Below the pieces are notes generated by a model, which did not search any database, was not told where the DNA came from, and was given only the letters and a program-made list of their open reading frames with translations. The position numbers and the translations under genes were made by a program. A stretch of 32,837 nucleotides of DNA, taken from the NCBI GenBank assembly GCA_903880675.1, contig CAIRQL010000194.1, positions 1 to 32,837 on the forward strand, written 5' to 3'. Numbering within the stretch: position 1 is the first letter of the stretch; each line of letters opens with the position of its first letter. This DNA comes from an uncultured Holophagaceae bacterium (GTDB lineage: Bacteria; Acidobacteriota; Holophagae; Holophagales; Holophagaceae). Below are positions 1 to 7,687 of this stretch, piece after piece.

Positions 1-12
1 ATAAAGACGTTT

Positions 13-135
13 AACCGCAGAGAACACAGAGGACGCAGAGGAAAAGCAACACAGGCCGCTGGCAGCCGCACCGATGGCTGGGCTGTGCCTGGCATCCCCT
101 TGTCCTTCTCTGCGCTCTCTGCGTCCTCTGCGGTT
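13..135. repeat. Intergenic long inverted repeat with 9-bp internal periodicity (CGCAGAGGA family), locus A
   Basis: Left arm 13-45 AACCGCAGAGAACACAGAGGACGCAGAGGAAAAG; reverse complement of right arm 104-135 is AACCGCAGAGGACGCAGAGAGCGCAGAGAAGG. Both arms are 9-bp imperfect tandem units, separated by a ~58-bp spacer. Confidence 0.85.
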
Positions 136-161
136 GGCGTTCTCATTTCTGGACGCCCCCC

Positions 162-761
162 ATGCTGAGGGTCCTGCTCGCCTCCCGCAATGCTGGCAAG
201 CTGCGCGAGTTTGCGGACCTGCTCCCGGGCATGACGCTGGTGCCCTGGCCCGCTGAGGCGCCGGAGCTGCCGGAGACTGGCGCCTTCTTCCAGGACAACG
301 CCCTGCAGAAGGCCGAGGGCGCGCGGGCCTGGTGGCTGGCCCACGGCACCGGGTCCGTGGATGCGGTGCTGGCCGATGACTCGGGCCTCTGTGTGGACGC
401 CCTCTGGGGCGGCCCCGGCGTGCTCAGCGCCCGCTTCGCCCAGGACCTGAGCTCCTACGCCGAGCGCAACCAGCGCCTGCTGGACCTGCTGCCAACAGAC
501 GCGACCCGCACGGCCCGCTTTGTGTGCGTGCTGGCCTGGGCGCCCCTGCTGGATACGGCCGGGGAGCGCTTCACCGTCAGCGGCGCTGTGGAGGGCAGCC
601 TGGCCCTGGAGCACCGGGGCAGCCAAGGCTTCGGCTACGATCCGATCTTCCTCCCGGAGGGCTTCGATCAAACCTTTGGCGAGCTGCCGGCCGCCGTCAA
701 GCACACCCTCAGCCACCGGGCCAGGGCCTGTGCTGCGCTCAGGGCCAAGCTGGGCGAATGA
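162..761 (+). CDS. rdgB: RdgB/HAM1 family non-canonical purine NTP pyrophosphatase (XTP/dITP diphosphatase)
   Basis: ORF 199 aa; N-terminal LLASRNAGKLREFADLL, internal VLADDSGLCVDALWGGPGVLSARFA and GSQGFGYDPIFLPEG are hallmark Ham1/RdgB motifs. Confidence 0.95.
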   Translation: MLRVLLASRNAGKLREFADLLPGMTLVPWPAEAPELPETGAFFQDNALQKAEGARAWWLAHGTGSVDAVLADDSGLCVDALWGGPGVLSARFAQDLSSYAERNQRLLDLLPTDATRTARFVCVLAWAPLLDTAGERFTVSGAVEGSLALEHRGSQGFGYDPIFLPEGFDQTFGELPAAVKHTLSHRARACAALRAKLGE

Positions 762-1687
762 GCGGCCAGCGCGATCCCCGCACTGGGCTGGCCATCGCTG
801 GCTTGCTCCTGCTGTGGGCCTCTGCCTTCGCCGGCATCCGGGCGGGCATGCGCCTCACCCCGGCAGGCCTGCCCGGCGCCGATGGCTACGGCCCCGGTGA
901 GCTGGCCCTGCTGCGCTTCGGCACCGCCTCCGTGGTGCTGGCCCTCTATGCCCTGGCCCGCCGCATGCCGCTGCCGGCGCGGCGGGACCTGCCGCACATC
1001 GCCCTGGCCGGCTTTCTGGGCATCAGCCTCTACCATGTGACCCTCAACTTCGGCGAGCTGACGGTCCAGTCCGGGGCCGCCTCCATGCTGATCTCCGCCG
1101 GCCCCGTCTTCACGGCGATCCTCTCGTCGCTGGTGCTCCGGGAGCGCCTGACCGCCACGGGGTGGCTGGGTATCCTGGTGGCCTTCGGCGGCGTCGTCCT
1201 CATCGCCCTCAGCGGCGGCAAGGGCCTGCACTTCACGCCGGGGGCCCTGCTGATCCTGCTATCCGCCGCTGCCTCTGCGGTCTTCTCGATCCTGTCGAAG
1301 CAGGCGCTCCGGCGCCATGAGGCCCTGGCCTTCACCTGCTACTCCATCTGGGCGGGCACCGTGCCCCTGCTGTTCTTTCTGCCGGGTCTGGTCCGGCAGA
1401 CCCATACGGCCGCCCCCGCCGCCACCCTGGCCGTCGTGTACCTGGGCATCTTTCCCGCCGCCCTCGCCTACCTGCTCTGGAACCTCGCCCTGACCCGGAT
1501 GTCCGCCTCGGTGCTGTCAAGCTTCCTGTACCTGTCCCCCGTGCTCGCCAGCGCCATCGCCTGGGTCTGGCTGGGCGAAGTGCCCACCTTCCTCACCGTC
1601 CTCGGCGGCGCCATCGCCATCGCGGGCGTGGTGCTCGTCCAGACCCGAGGCCAGCGCCCGGCGGCGGCCTCCCTTGGGGACACCTAG
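758..1687 (+). CDS. EamA/DMT-family transporter
   Basis: ATG at 758 overlaps the rdgB stop (ATGA), in frame with the longer track ORF 524-1687. About 10 hydrophobic segments in two EamA-like halves (LLLLWASAFAGIRAGM..., ...SSFLYLSPVLASAIAWVWLGEVPTFLTVLGGAIAIAGVVLVQ). Confidence 0.9.
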   Translation: MSGQRDPRTGLAIAGLLLLWASAFAGIRAGMRLTPAGLPGADGYGPGELALLRFGTASVVLALYALARRMPLPARRDLPHIALAGFLGISLYHVTLNFGELTVQSGAASMLISAGPVFTAILSSLVLRERLTATGWLGILVAFGGVVLIALSGGKGLHFTPGALLILLSAAASAVFSILSKQALRRHEALAFTCYSIWAGTVPLLFFLPGLVRQTHTAAPAATLAVVYLGIFPAALAYLLWNLALTRMSASVLSSFLYLSPVLASAIAWVWLGEVPTFLTVLGGAIAIAGVVLVQTRGQRPAAASLGDT

Positions 1688-1693
1688 GGGAAA

Positions 1694-1817
1694 AACTCTC
1701 GCAGAGGGGCGCCGAGACTGCAGAGGCTGCGGAGGAAATCAGGGCCTCCCTACGCCCTCCGCTTTCTTGTCCTTTCTCTGCGCCCCGCCGCTATCTCAGC
1801 GTCCCTCCGCGAGAGTT
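1694..1817. repeat. Intergenic long inverted repeat, locus B, between convergent genes
   Basis: Left arm 1694-1738 AACTCTCGCAGAGGGGCGCCGAGACTGCAGAGGCTGCGGAGGAAA; reverse complement of right arm 1773-1817 is AACTCTCGCGGAGGGACGCTGAGATAGCGGCGGGGCGCAGAGAAA. Equal 45-nt arms. Confidence 0.85.
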
Positions 1818-1843
1818 GTTCTTGGTGGTGATCTTTGAAATCA

Positions 1844-2653
1844 CTACAAGAACAGCCGCGGATCCACGCGGGCGTTGTTCAAACTCACGGACCAGTGCAG
1901 GTGGGGGCCGGTGGAGCGGCCGGTGTGGCCCACCTCACCCAGCAGGTCGCCGGCTTGCAGCACCTGGCCCTGCTTCACTTTGATCTTCGAGAGGTGGGCG
2001 AAGAGGCTCACCACACCCTCGCCGTGGGCCAGGAACACGGCGTTGCCGCTGAAGAAGAAGTTGCCGGTGAGCACCACCACGCCCGCCGCCGGGGCCCGCA
2101 CCGCTTGGCCCGTGGGGGCCTTGATGTCCAGCCCCCCATGGGGAGAGCGGGGCTCGCCGTTGAGGATGCGGCGCATGCCAAAGGAAGCGGTGAGGGCCCC
2201 CGCCGTGGGTCGGCGGAAGCGCAGCGACGGCACCAGGCCCTCGGGCCACGCCTTCCAGGCTGGCTCCATGAGGGCCTGCTCCCGAACGATGCGGGCCTCG
2301 TCCTCGGGTGCCGGGTTCACCATGCGCGGATTCTCCAGGCGCAGGTGCTGCTCCGGGTAGTGCTTGGGGCGGAGGCTGAAGGGCACCGCACGGCCGTCCA
2401 CCTCCACCGTGTCCTGGCCGGGCTTGGCACTCAGGGGGATGCCCACCACCGCGGTCCAGCCGGTGGCACTCCGCCGCACCAGCACCGGCTCGCCGTGGGA
2501 GGTCACCCGGGGTGCCAGGTCCTGCTTCGGGAGAGCGACGAGGGCCACGCCACCGGGGACCGCCGAGCCCTTGAGGGGAAGGGCCGGGGCCGCCGCACGA
2601 AGGGTACAGGTCGCCAACAGCAGGCCACAGAAAGAGAGGGACGAGCGCTTCAT
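1844..2653 (-). CDS. M23 family metallopeptidase (LytM/peptidoglycan endopeptidase) with signal peptide
   Basis: MKRSSLSFCGLLLATCTLRAAA signal-like N-terminus; SPHGGLDIKAPTGQAVRAPAAGVVV and GPHLHWSV (HxxxD and HxH metal ligands). Confidence 0.92.
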   Translation of the reverse strand: MKRSSLSFCGLLLATCTLRAAAPALPLKGSAVPGGVALVALPKQDLAPRVTSHGEPVLVRRSATGWTAVVGIPLSAKPGQDTVEVDGRAVPFSLRPKHYPEQHLRLENPRMVNPAPEDEARIVREQALMEPAWKAWPEGLVPSLRFRRPTAGALTASFGMRRILNGEPRSPHGGLDIKAPTGQAVRAPAAGVVVLTGNFFFSGNAVFLAHGEGVVSLFAHLSKIKVKQGQVLQAGDLLGEVGHTGRSTGPHLHWSVSLNNARVDPRLFL

Positions 2654-3015
2654 CCCGGCTCTCCGGTGCCCGGCGACTGGGTGAGGATCCCCAGGAAGGT
2701 CAGCGGAGCATCGGAGTCGTTGCTCAGGCCGTGGGTGCTGCCGGCCTTCACCAGGAACAGGTCCCCGGCCACCACGGGAAAGCGCTCCCCATCGAGGAGG
2801 CCCGTGCCCCGGCCCGCCAGGATCAGGTAGAGGTCCTCGGTGTCCACATGGCGGTGCTCGCCGATGGTGGTGCCCGGCGCCAGGGTCGTGCGACCCAGGC
2901 TGAGGATGCCCGCCATCTCACCAGCCTGGAGCAGCTCCGCGCCCTGGGCCGAGCCGACCCCGCCCCGGATGTTGGTGCGAGTGGTCTCAACCTGCTCGGA
3001 GTGTCGGCGGATCAT
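2650..3015 (-). CDS. Cupin-domain protein
   Basis: GTTIGEHRHVDTEDLYLILAGRGTGLLDGERFPVVAGDLFLVKAGSTHGLSN matches cupin motifs 1 and 2; 4-bp overlaps with both neighbours. Confidence 0.88.
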   Translation of the reverse strand: MIRRHSEQVETTRTNIRGGVGSAQGAELLQAGEMAGILSLGRTTLAPGTTIGEHRHVDTEDLYLILAGRGTGLLDGERFPVVAGDLFLVKAGSTHGLSNDSDAPLTFLGILTQSPGTGEPG

Positions 3016-3581
3016 GGCTCGCTCCCTGTGGGCGGCGCTGCTTCTGGCGCTACCGGAACCACCCCCGCCGCAGCTTCCGGAACAGGCTCGGCAACGGCTT
3101 CAGGCAGCGGCTCCGGGGTTGCTGCGGGACCCGCTTCGGTGGCTGCGGCGGGCGCCTCCTGCAGCCCCTCGAAGCCTGCCTCCCGCATCTTCAGGGCCTC
3201 CTGATAGGCGGCGAGGACGGCGGTGCGGACGCGCAGGTAGGAGGTCTCCGTGACCTTGGTGTTGAAGGTGAGGGTGGCCACCAGATAGTCCCGGCCATCC
3301 GGCAGGGTCTGGGGTGCGCTGACCTGGATCTGGGGCGGCATGATGGCCGAGGAGCTGCCCTCCCGCAGGCGGAGGGACTGGCCTTCGCACCAGGCCTGCA
3401 GCTGGGGCGTGAGGGCCAGACCCACTTCCGGCGAGGCCACCATGACCCGGCCGTAGAGGGTGAAGAAGAGGCGCAGCTGAGGGGGGTCGAAGGAGTGGTT
3501 CAGGTAGCCCGACATGCTGGCGATCTGCTGGAAGTCTTTCAGCAGGGCCTGCAGCTTGGGGCTGGGCTGGGTCAGGGCCAT
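3012..3581 (-). CDS. Hypothetical protein with Ala/Pro/Glu-rich C-terminal tail
   Basis: 189-aa ORF tightly packed between cupin and MTAP genes; no family recognised; tail EAPAAATEAGPAATPEPLPEAVAEPVPEAAAG.... Confidence 0.75.
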   Translation of the reverse strand: MALTQPSPKLQALLKDFQQIASMSGYLNHSFDPPQLRLFFTLYGRVMVASPEVGLALTPQLQAWCEGQSLRLREGSSSAIMPPQIQVSAPQTLPDGRDYLVATLTFNTKVTETSYLRVRTAVLAAYQEALKMREAGFEGLQEAPAAATEAGPAATPEPLPEAVAEPVPEAAAGVVPVAPEAAPPTGSEP

Positions 3582-4453
3582 CAGGGCGTCCCGTACCCGT
3601 ACTTGTTCACCAGCAGGGCCAGCCGCTCCCGGGCCGCCGGAGGCACGACCTCTGGGGCCGTGAAGAGCGCCGCCTTCAGGGCCGCTCCGCAGGTGCAGGG
3701 GCGGGCGGTGCCGGCCAGCCGGGGCACCACGCAGCGCAGCAGCCGCTGGGCCTTGTCCACATTGGCGTGCATGACCTCCAGCACGGAGGCGGCGTCCACG
3801 CCCTCTTCTTCCTCGCGCCAGGCATCGTAGTCCGTCACCAGGGCGATGCAGGCGTAGCAGAGCTCTGCCTCCCGGGCCAGGCGGGCCTCGGTCACCTGGG
3901 TCATGCCGATGAGGTCGGCGCCCCAGCTCTGATGCAGGCGGCTCTCGGCCCGCGTCGAGAAGGCCGGGCCCTCCATGCAGACATAGAGTGATCCAGCCTC
4001 GATGGGCAGCGCCAGCTCCTGACCCGCCGCCAGGACAGCCCCCGTCAGATGGTTACAGGTGGGCTCGGCGAAGCTCACATGGGCCACCAGGCCCTCGCCA
4101 AAAAAGGTGTCCCGGCGGTGGCGGGTCTTGTCGATGAACTGGCCCGCCAGGCGCAGGTCCCCGGGTCGGTGCCGGGCCTGCAAGCTGCCCACGGCGGAGA
4201 CGCAGACCAGGCGCTCGACGCCCAGGGACTTCAGGGCCCAGATGTTGGCCCGGTAGTTCACCTCGCTGGGGGTGAAGCGGTGGCCCTCGCCGTGCCGGGA
4301 CAGGAAGGCCACGGGAGCGCCGCCGAGGGTGCCCAGGAGGACCGGCCCCGAGGGCTCGCCGAAGGGGGTCGCCACCGCGACCGGGCGGTCCAGGACCAGG
4401 CCCTCCATCCGATAGAGGCCACTGCCGCCGATGATGCCGATGGGTGCTCGCAT
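3581..4453 (-). CDS. mtnP: S-methyl-5'-thioadenosine phosphorylase / purine nucleoside phosphorylase family
   Basis: IGIIGGSGLYRMEGL, LSRHGEGHRFTPSEVNYRANIWALKSLGV, YVCMEGPAFSTRAESRLHQSWGADLIGMTQVTEARLAREAELCYACIALVTDYDAW: characteristic MTAP sequence. Confidence 0.93.
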   Translation of the reverse strand: MRAPIGIIGGSGLYRMEGLVLDRPVAVATPFGEPSGPVLLGTLGGAPVAFLSRHGEGHRFTPSEVNYRANIWALKSLGVERLVCVSAVGSLQARHRPGDLRLAGQFIDKTRHRRDTFFGEGLVAHVSFAEPTCNHLTGAVLAAGQELALPIEAGSLYVCMEGPAFSTRAESRLHQSWGADLIGMTQVTEARLAREAELCYACIALVTDYDAWREEEEGVDAASVLEVMHANVDKAQRLLRCVVPRLAGTARPCTCGAALKAALFTAPEVVPPAARERLALLVNKYGYGTP

Positions 4454-4489
4454 CGGACCATTCTACTTGCCCCGGCCCCCCCGCCGTGG

Positions 4490-4740
4490 TTCTCTTGGGG
4501 TTCTGACAACCTGTGTTGGATGTTCGGGAAGCAGGTTTGAATCCTGCGCTGCCCCGCAACGGTATGCACCACGCGCCTCGCACCTTGATCCGCGTGAGAC
4601 CTGAGACCCCGAGAACGGCCTGGAGCACGACGCTGGCCGCCCCCGGAACCTCAGACCCGAGTCACTGGGAGGAATCCCGGGAAGGCTCGGGGGGAGCCTC
4701 AAGTTCCTGTCGTGTGCGAGCCCGGAGACCGGTCCTGCAC
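4490..4740 (+). ncRNA. Cobalamin (B12) riboswitch upstream of btuB
   Basis: Core signatures gggaagcaggtttgaatcctgcgctgccccgcaacggta (about 4526-4564), ccgggaaggc B12-box-like (about 4677-4686) and gcgagcccggagacc (about 4716-4730), directly upstream of a B12 uptake operon. Ends are approximate. Confidence 0.92.
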
Positions 4741-4820
4741 CTCACCCCCCGTCGCGGGCACGGGCCGGGCCATGGTCCCTTGTGGATCCGCCCAGTCTCC
4801 GCGACTTCATGCGTGGAGGC

Positions 4821-6863
4821 ATGATGGGTTCCATCCGGACGATCCTTAGCCTGGCGACCCTCTCGGTCCCGGGAACCTGCTTGTTTGCGGCCGATGGGCC
4901 GGGCGGGCCGACGCCCCCCGAGGCCACGGTCACGGTGAATGCGGAAGCCCAGCCCGTGGCGGTCACCCGCACCCCCTCTCCCGTGCGCATCCTCGAAGGC
5001 GAGGAGCTGGCCCGCCTGGGCAGCCGCACCCTGGCGGACCTGCTGGCCGTGCTCCAGCCCGGGGCTGTGATGGCCGCTGGGAGCACGGGCAAGCAGGCCT
5101 CGGCCTTTCTCAACGGCACCCTCAGCCGGAATGTGGTGGTGCTCCTGGACGGCCTGCGCCTCAATGACCCCACTGCCACCAGCCCGGACCTCGGCGCCAT
5201 CAGCCTGGTGGGCATCGCCCGGGTGGAGCTGCTGCTGGGCCCTGCGTCGGTGCTCTACGGCAGCGATGCCATCGGCGGGGTCATCGCCCTCACCAGCCTG
5301 GGCCGGGGCGCCGCCGGCTTCCACGGGCAGGCGGGCCTGAAGACGGGCACCGATGGCCTGGTGGGCAGCGCCGCCCAGGTGCAGCTGACGGATGCCCGGG
5401 GCTGGCTGGCCGCCGGAGCGGAAGCCCAGCGGCAGGAGAGTCCCTTCCCCAGTGACGGCTTCCGGCAAGCGGGCGGCTTCCTCCGCCTGGGCACCCGCAC
5501 CGAGGCCCTGGACCTCACCGGCTTCTACCGCAACAGTGGCCAGACCGCCGCCGTGCCCTTCGCCACCGGAGGCTGGCCCGCCGCCCGCGCCTACGATCCC
5601 GACCGGGAGACCCGCATCCGCCAGGAGAGCTGGGGCGCCAGCCTGCGCTGGCGCCTGGCACCGGGCCTCGTGCTGGAGAACACCCTGCAGGCCCTCTCCG
5701 GCCTCGCCAGCGATCCCGACGGCCCCCGCCGTCAGCAGACGGACCGGGACTTCAAGCGGGTGGAGGACCAGCTGACCCTGCACTGGACGCCCAGCGCCGG
5801 GTTTCGCCTCTCGGGTCGGCTGGAGGGCCGCGAGGACACCAGCCACGCCCGGAACTACTACGACCCCGCCACCTACGCCGCCGTGCCCTACCGCGGCGAG
5901 GGCCGGGACCTCGCCGCCGCCTTGGAGGCCCGCTGGAACCTTGCCGGGGGCCTGGACTGGATCGCCGGCTTGCGCCGGGACGCTGGCCACCGGGACCTCA
6001 CGCGGGGGGACATCTTCGCCCGCAGCCGCGCCGGCAGCGCCGAGGCCAGCACCTGGCGCTCGGGCCTGAACTGGGTGGTCGCCCCGGAGCTGCGCCTCTA
6101 CGCCAGCGCCGGTCAGGGCTTCCGCATGCCCAACACCACGGAGTTCACCCTCAACGCCCAGGCCGAGGCCCAGGACGCCCGGACCTATGCCCTCCTCCCC
6201 GAGCGCAGCCGCACCGTCCAGGTGGGCGCCACGGGCCTGGTTGCTGGGCACGTGGAGTACCGCTTGGAAGCCCAGCGCACCCGCGTCAGTGACCTGCTGG
6301 CCTATGTCTACGACACCAGCTTCGCCTGGCCCCCGCTGTTCACCTCGCACTACCAGAACAGCGGCACCATCCAGGCCCAAAGCCTCGAAGGCGCCCTGGG
6401 CTGGCGGGGTGGCACCGAAGGGGCCTGGGGCGTGGACCTGCTGGCCCGCAGCCAGGAGACCCGCGACCTGGACCACAACACCAGTGGCCAGCGCTACGGC
6501 CAGCAGAACAGCGCCATCCTGCGCCATCCCTTCTTCACCTGCGGGCTGGCGGCCTTCGCCCAGTCCACCCGCTGGCGGGCTGACCTCCGCCTGGATCGCA
6601 TCGGTCCCCGCTACGACCTGAACGACACCACCTACGAGGTCACCACCCTCCGGGAGCCCTACCGCGACCTCAGTGGGGGCCTCTCTTACGAGCCCGTGCC
6701 GGGCCTGGTGCTGGCCCTGCGCGGCGAGCACCTGCTACAGCCCCGGCAGTCGGTCCAGACCTGGCTCGGCGGGCGCTACGACACCAACGGCGATGCGGCT
6801 CTGGTCTTCGGCTTCCCGGCCTCCGGTCCCCGGTGGTCCCTGAGTGCCACCTGGCGGTGGTGA
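4821..6863 (+). CDS. btuB: TonB-dependent outer-membrane cobalamin receptor BtuB-like
   Basis: Track ORF starts at GTG 4782; ATG 4821/4824 preceded by GGAGG and giving signal peptide MMGSIRTILSLATLSVPGTCLFAADG is more likely. ATVTVNA TonB-box-like segment, plug domain (VVVLLDGLRLNDPT...VELLLGPASVLYGSDAIGGVIALTS), C-terminal LSATWRW; riboswitch context. Confidence 0.93.
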   Translation: MMGSIRTILSLATLSVPGTCLFAADGPGGPTPPEATVTVNAEAQPVAVTRTPSPVRILEGEELARLGSRTLADLLAVLQPGAVMAAGSTGKQASAFLNGTLSRNVVVLLDGLRLNDPTATSPDLGAISLVGIARVELLLGPASVLYGSDAIGGVIALTSLGRGAAGFHGQAGLKTGTDGLVGSAAQVQLTDARGWLAAGAEAQRQESPFPSDGFRQAGGFLRLGTRTEALDLTGFYRNSGQTAAVPFATGGWPAARAYDPDRETRIRQESWGASLRWRLAPGLVLENTLQALSGLASDPDGPRRQQTDRDFKRVEDQLTLHWTPSAGFRLSGRLEGREDTSHARNYYDPATYAAVPYRGEGRDLAAALEARWNLAGGLDWIAGLRRDAGHRDLTRGDIFARSRAGSAEASTWRSGLNWVVAPELRLYASAGQGFRMPNTTEFTLNAQAEAQDARTYALLPERSRTVQVGATGLVAGHVEYRLEAQRTRVSDLLAYVYDTSFAWPPLFTSHYQNSGTIQAQSLEGALGWRGGTEGAWGVDLLARSQETRDLDHNTSGQRYGQQNSAILRHPFFTCGLAAFAQSTRWRADLRLDRIGPRYDLNDTTYEVTTLREPYRDLSGGLSYEPVPGLVLALRGEHLLQPRQSVQTWLGGRYDTNGDAALVFGFPASGPRWSLSATWRW

Positions 6864-7687
6864 TGCGCCGCCTCCTCCTCGCCCTGCTGCTGCTGGGGAC
6901 GGTCCTCCAGGCCGCCCGGCCCCAGCGGGTCGTGAGCCAGTCTGTGGGCACGGATGAGCTGCTGCTGGCCCTGGCGGATCCGGATCAGATCGCCGCCCTG
7001 AGCCACCTGGCTGGCGACCGCCGCTTCAGCCCGGTGGCCGCCGAGGCCGCCCGCTTCCCCACCATCCGCGAGAGCAGCGTCGAGAGCGTGCTGCGCCACC
7101 GGCCGGACCTGGTGCTGGCCGCCAGCTACACCCAGCCCGAGACCCTGGCCCTGCTGCGCCGGACCGGCGTGCGGATGGTGGTGCTGTCCCGCTTCGACAC
7201 GCTGGGGGACGTCTACGCCAACCTCCGCACCCTGGGCCGGGAGCTGGGTCAGGAGGCCCGGGCCGAGGCCCTCATCCTCCGCTGCCAGGAGCGCTCGGCG
7301 GCTCTGGCGGCGCGCCTCGCCGGCGTGCGCAAGGTGCGGGTGCTGGGGGCAAGCATCTATCCCTTCACGCCGGGCCTCGCCACCACCTTCCAAGACATCT
7401 GCGACCATGCCGGGGCCCTCAATGTGGCGGCGGAAGCGGGCCTCCGGGGCCATGCGCCCACGCCCTCGGAGCGCCTGCTCCTCTGGCAGGCGGAGGTGCT
7501 GGTGGCCACGGGGGACGGCAGCACCCAGGCCACCCTGGCGGCCATCCCCCACTACCGGGTTCTCCCTGCCTTCCGGGCCGGCCGCCTGGTGGTGCTCCCG
7601 GAGCCGCTGGTCTCCAGCGTCTCCCACCACCGCCTGGAGGCCTTTGAGGCCCTGGCCAAGGCCCTCCACCCGGAGCGCTTCCGGTGA
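6863..7687 (+). CDS. btuF: Cobalamin ABC transporter substrate-binding protein BtuF-like
   Basis: TGATG overlap with btuB; signal peptide MRRLLLALLLLGTVLQAARPQRVVS; periplasmic-binding-protein motifs (VGTDELLLALADPDQIAALSHLA, VLRHRPDLVLAASYTQPETLALLRRTGVRMVVL). Confidence 0.9.
   Translation: MRRLLLALLLLGTVLQAARPQRVVSQSVGTDELLLALADPDQIAALSHLAGDRRFSPVAAEAARFPTIRESSVESVLRHRPDLVLAASYTQPETLALLRRTGVRMVVLSRFDTLGDVYANLRTLGRELGQEARAEALILRCQERSAALAARLAGVRKVRVLGASIYPFTPGLATTFQDICDHAGALNVAAEAGLRGHAPTPSERLLLWQAEVLVATGDGSTQATLAAIPHYRVLPAFRAGRLVVLPEPLVSSVSHHRLEAFEALAKALHPERFR

Noticed and set aside
13-135. CRISPR-like array suspicion for the repeated CGCAGAGGA units
   Set aside because: Units are only 9 bp, contiguous, and arranged as inverted arms; no spacers and no cas genes.
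1835-2830. 331-aa plus-strand ORF antisense to the M23 and cupin genes
   Set aside because: His/Gly/Arg-rich shadow ORF; the opposite strand carries motif-bearing genes.
4662-6731. 689-aa minus-strand ORF antisense to btuB
   Set aside because: Gly/Ala/Glu/Gln-rich composition typical of antisense frames in GC-rich genes; the plus strand encodes a clear TonB-dependent receptor.
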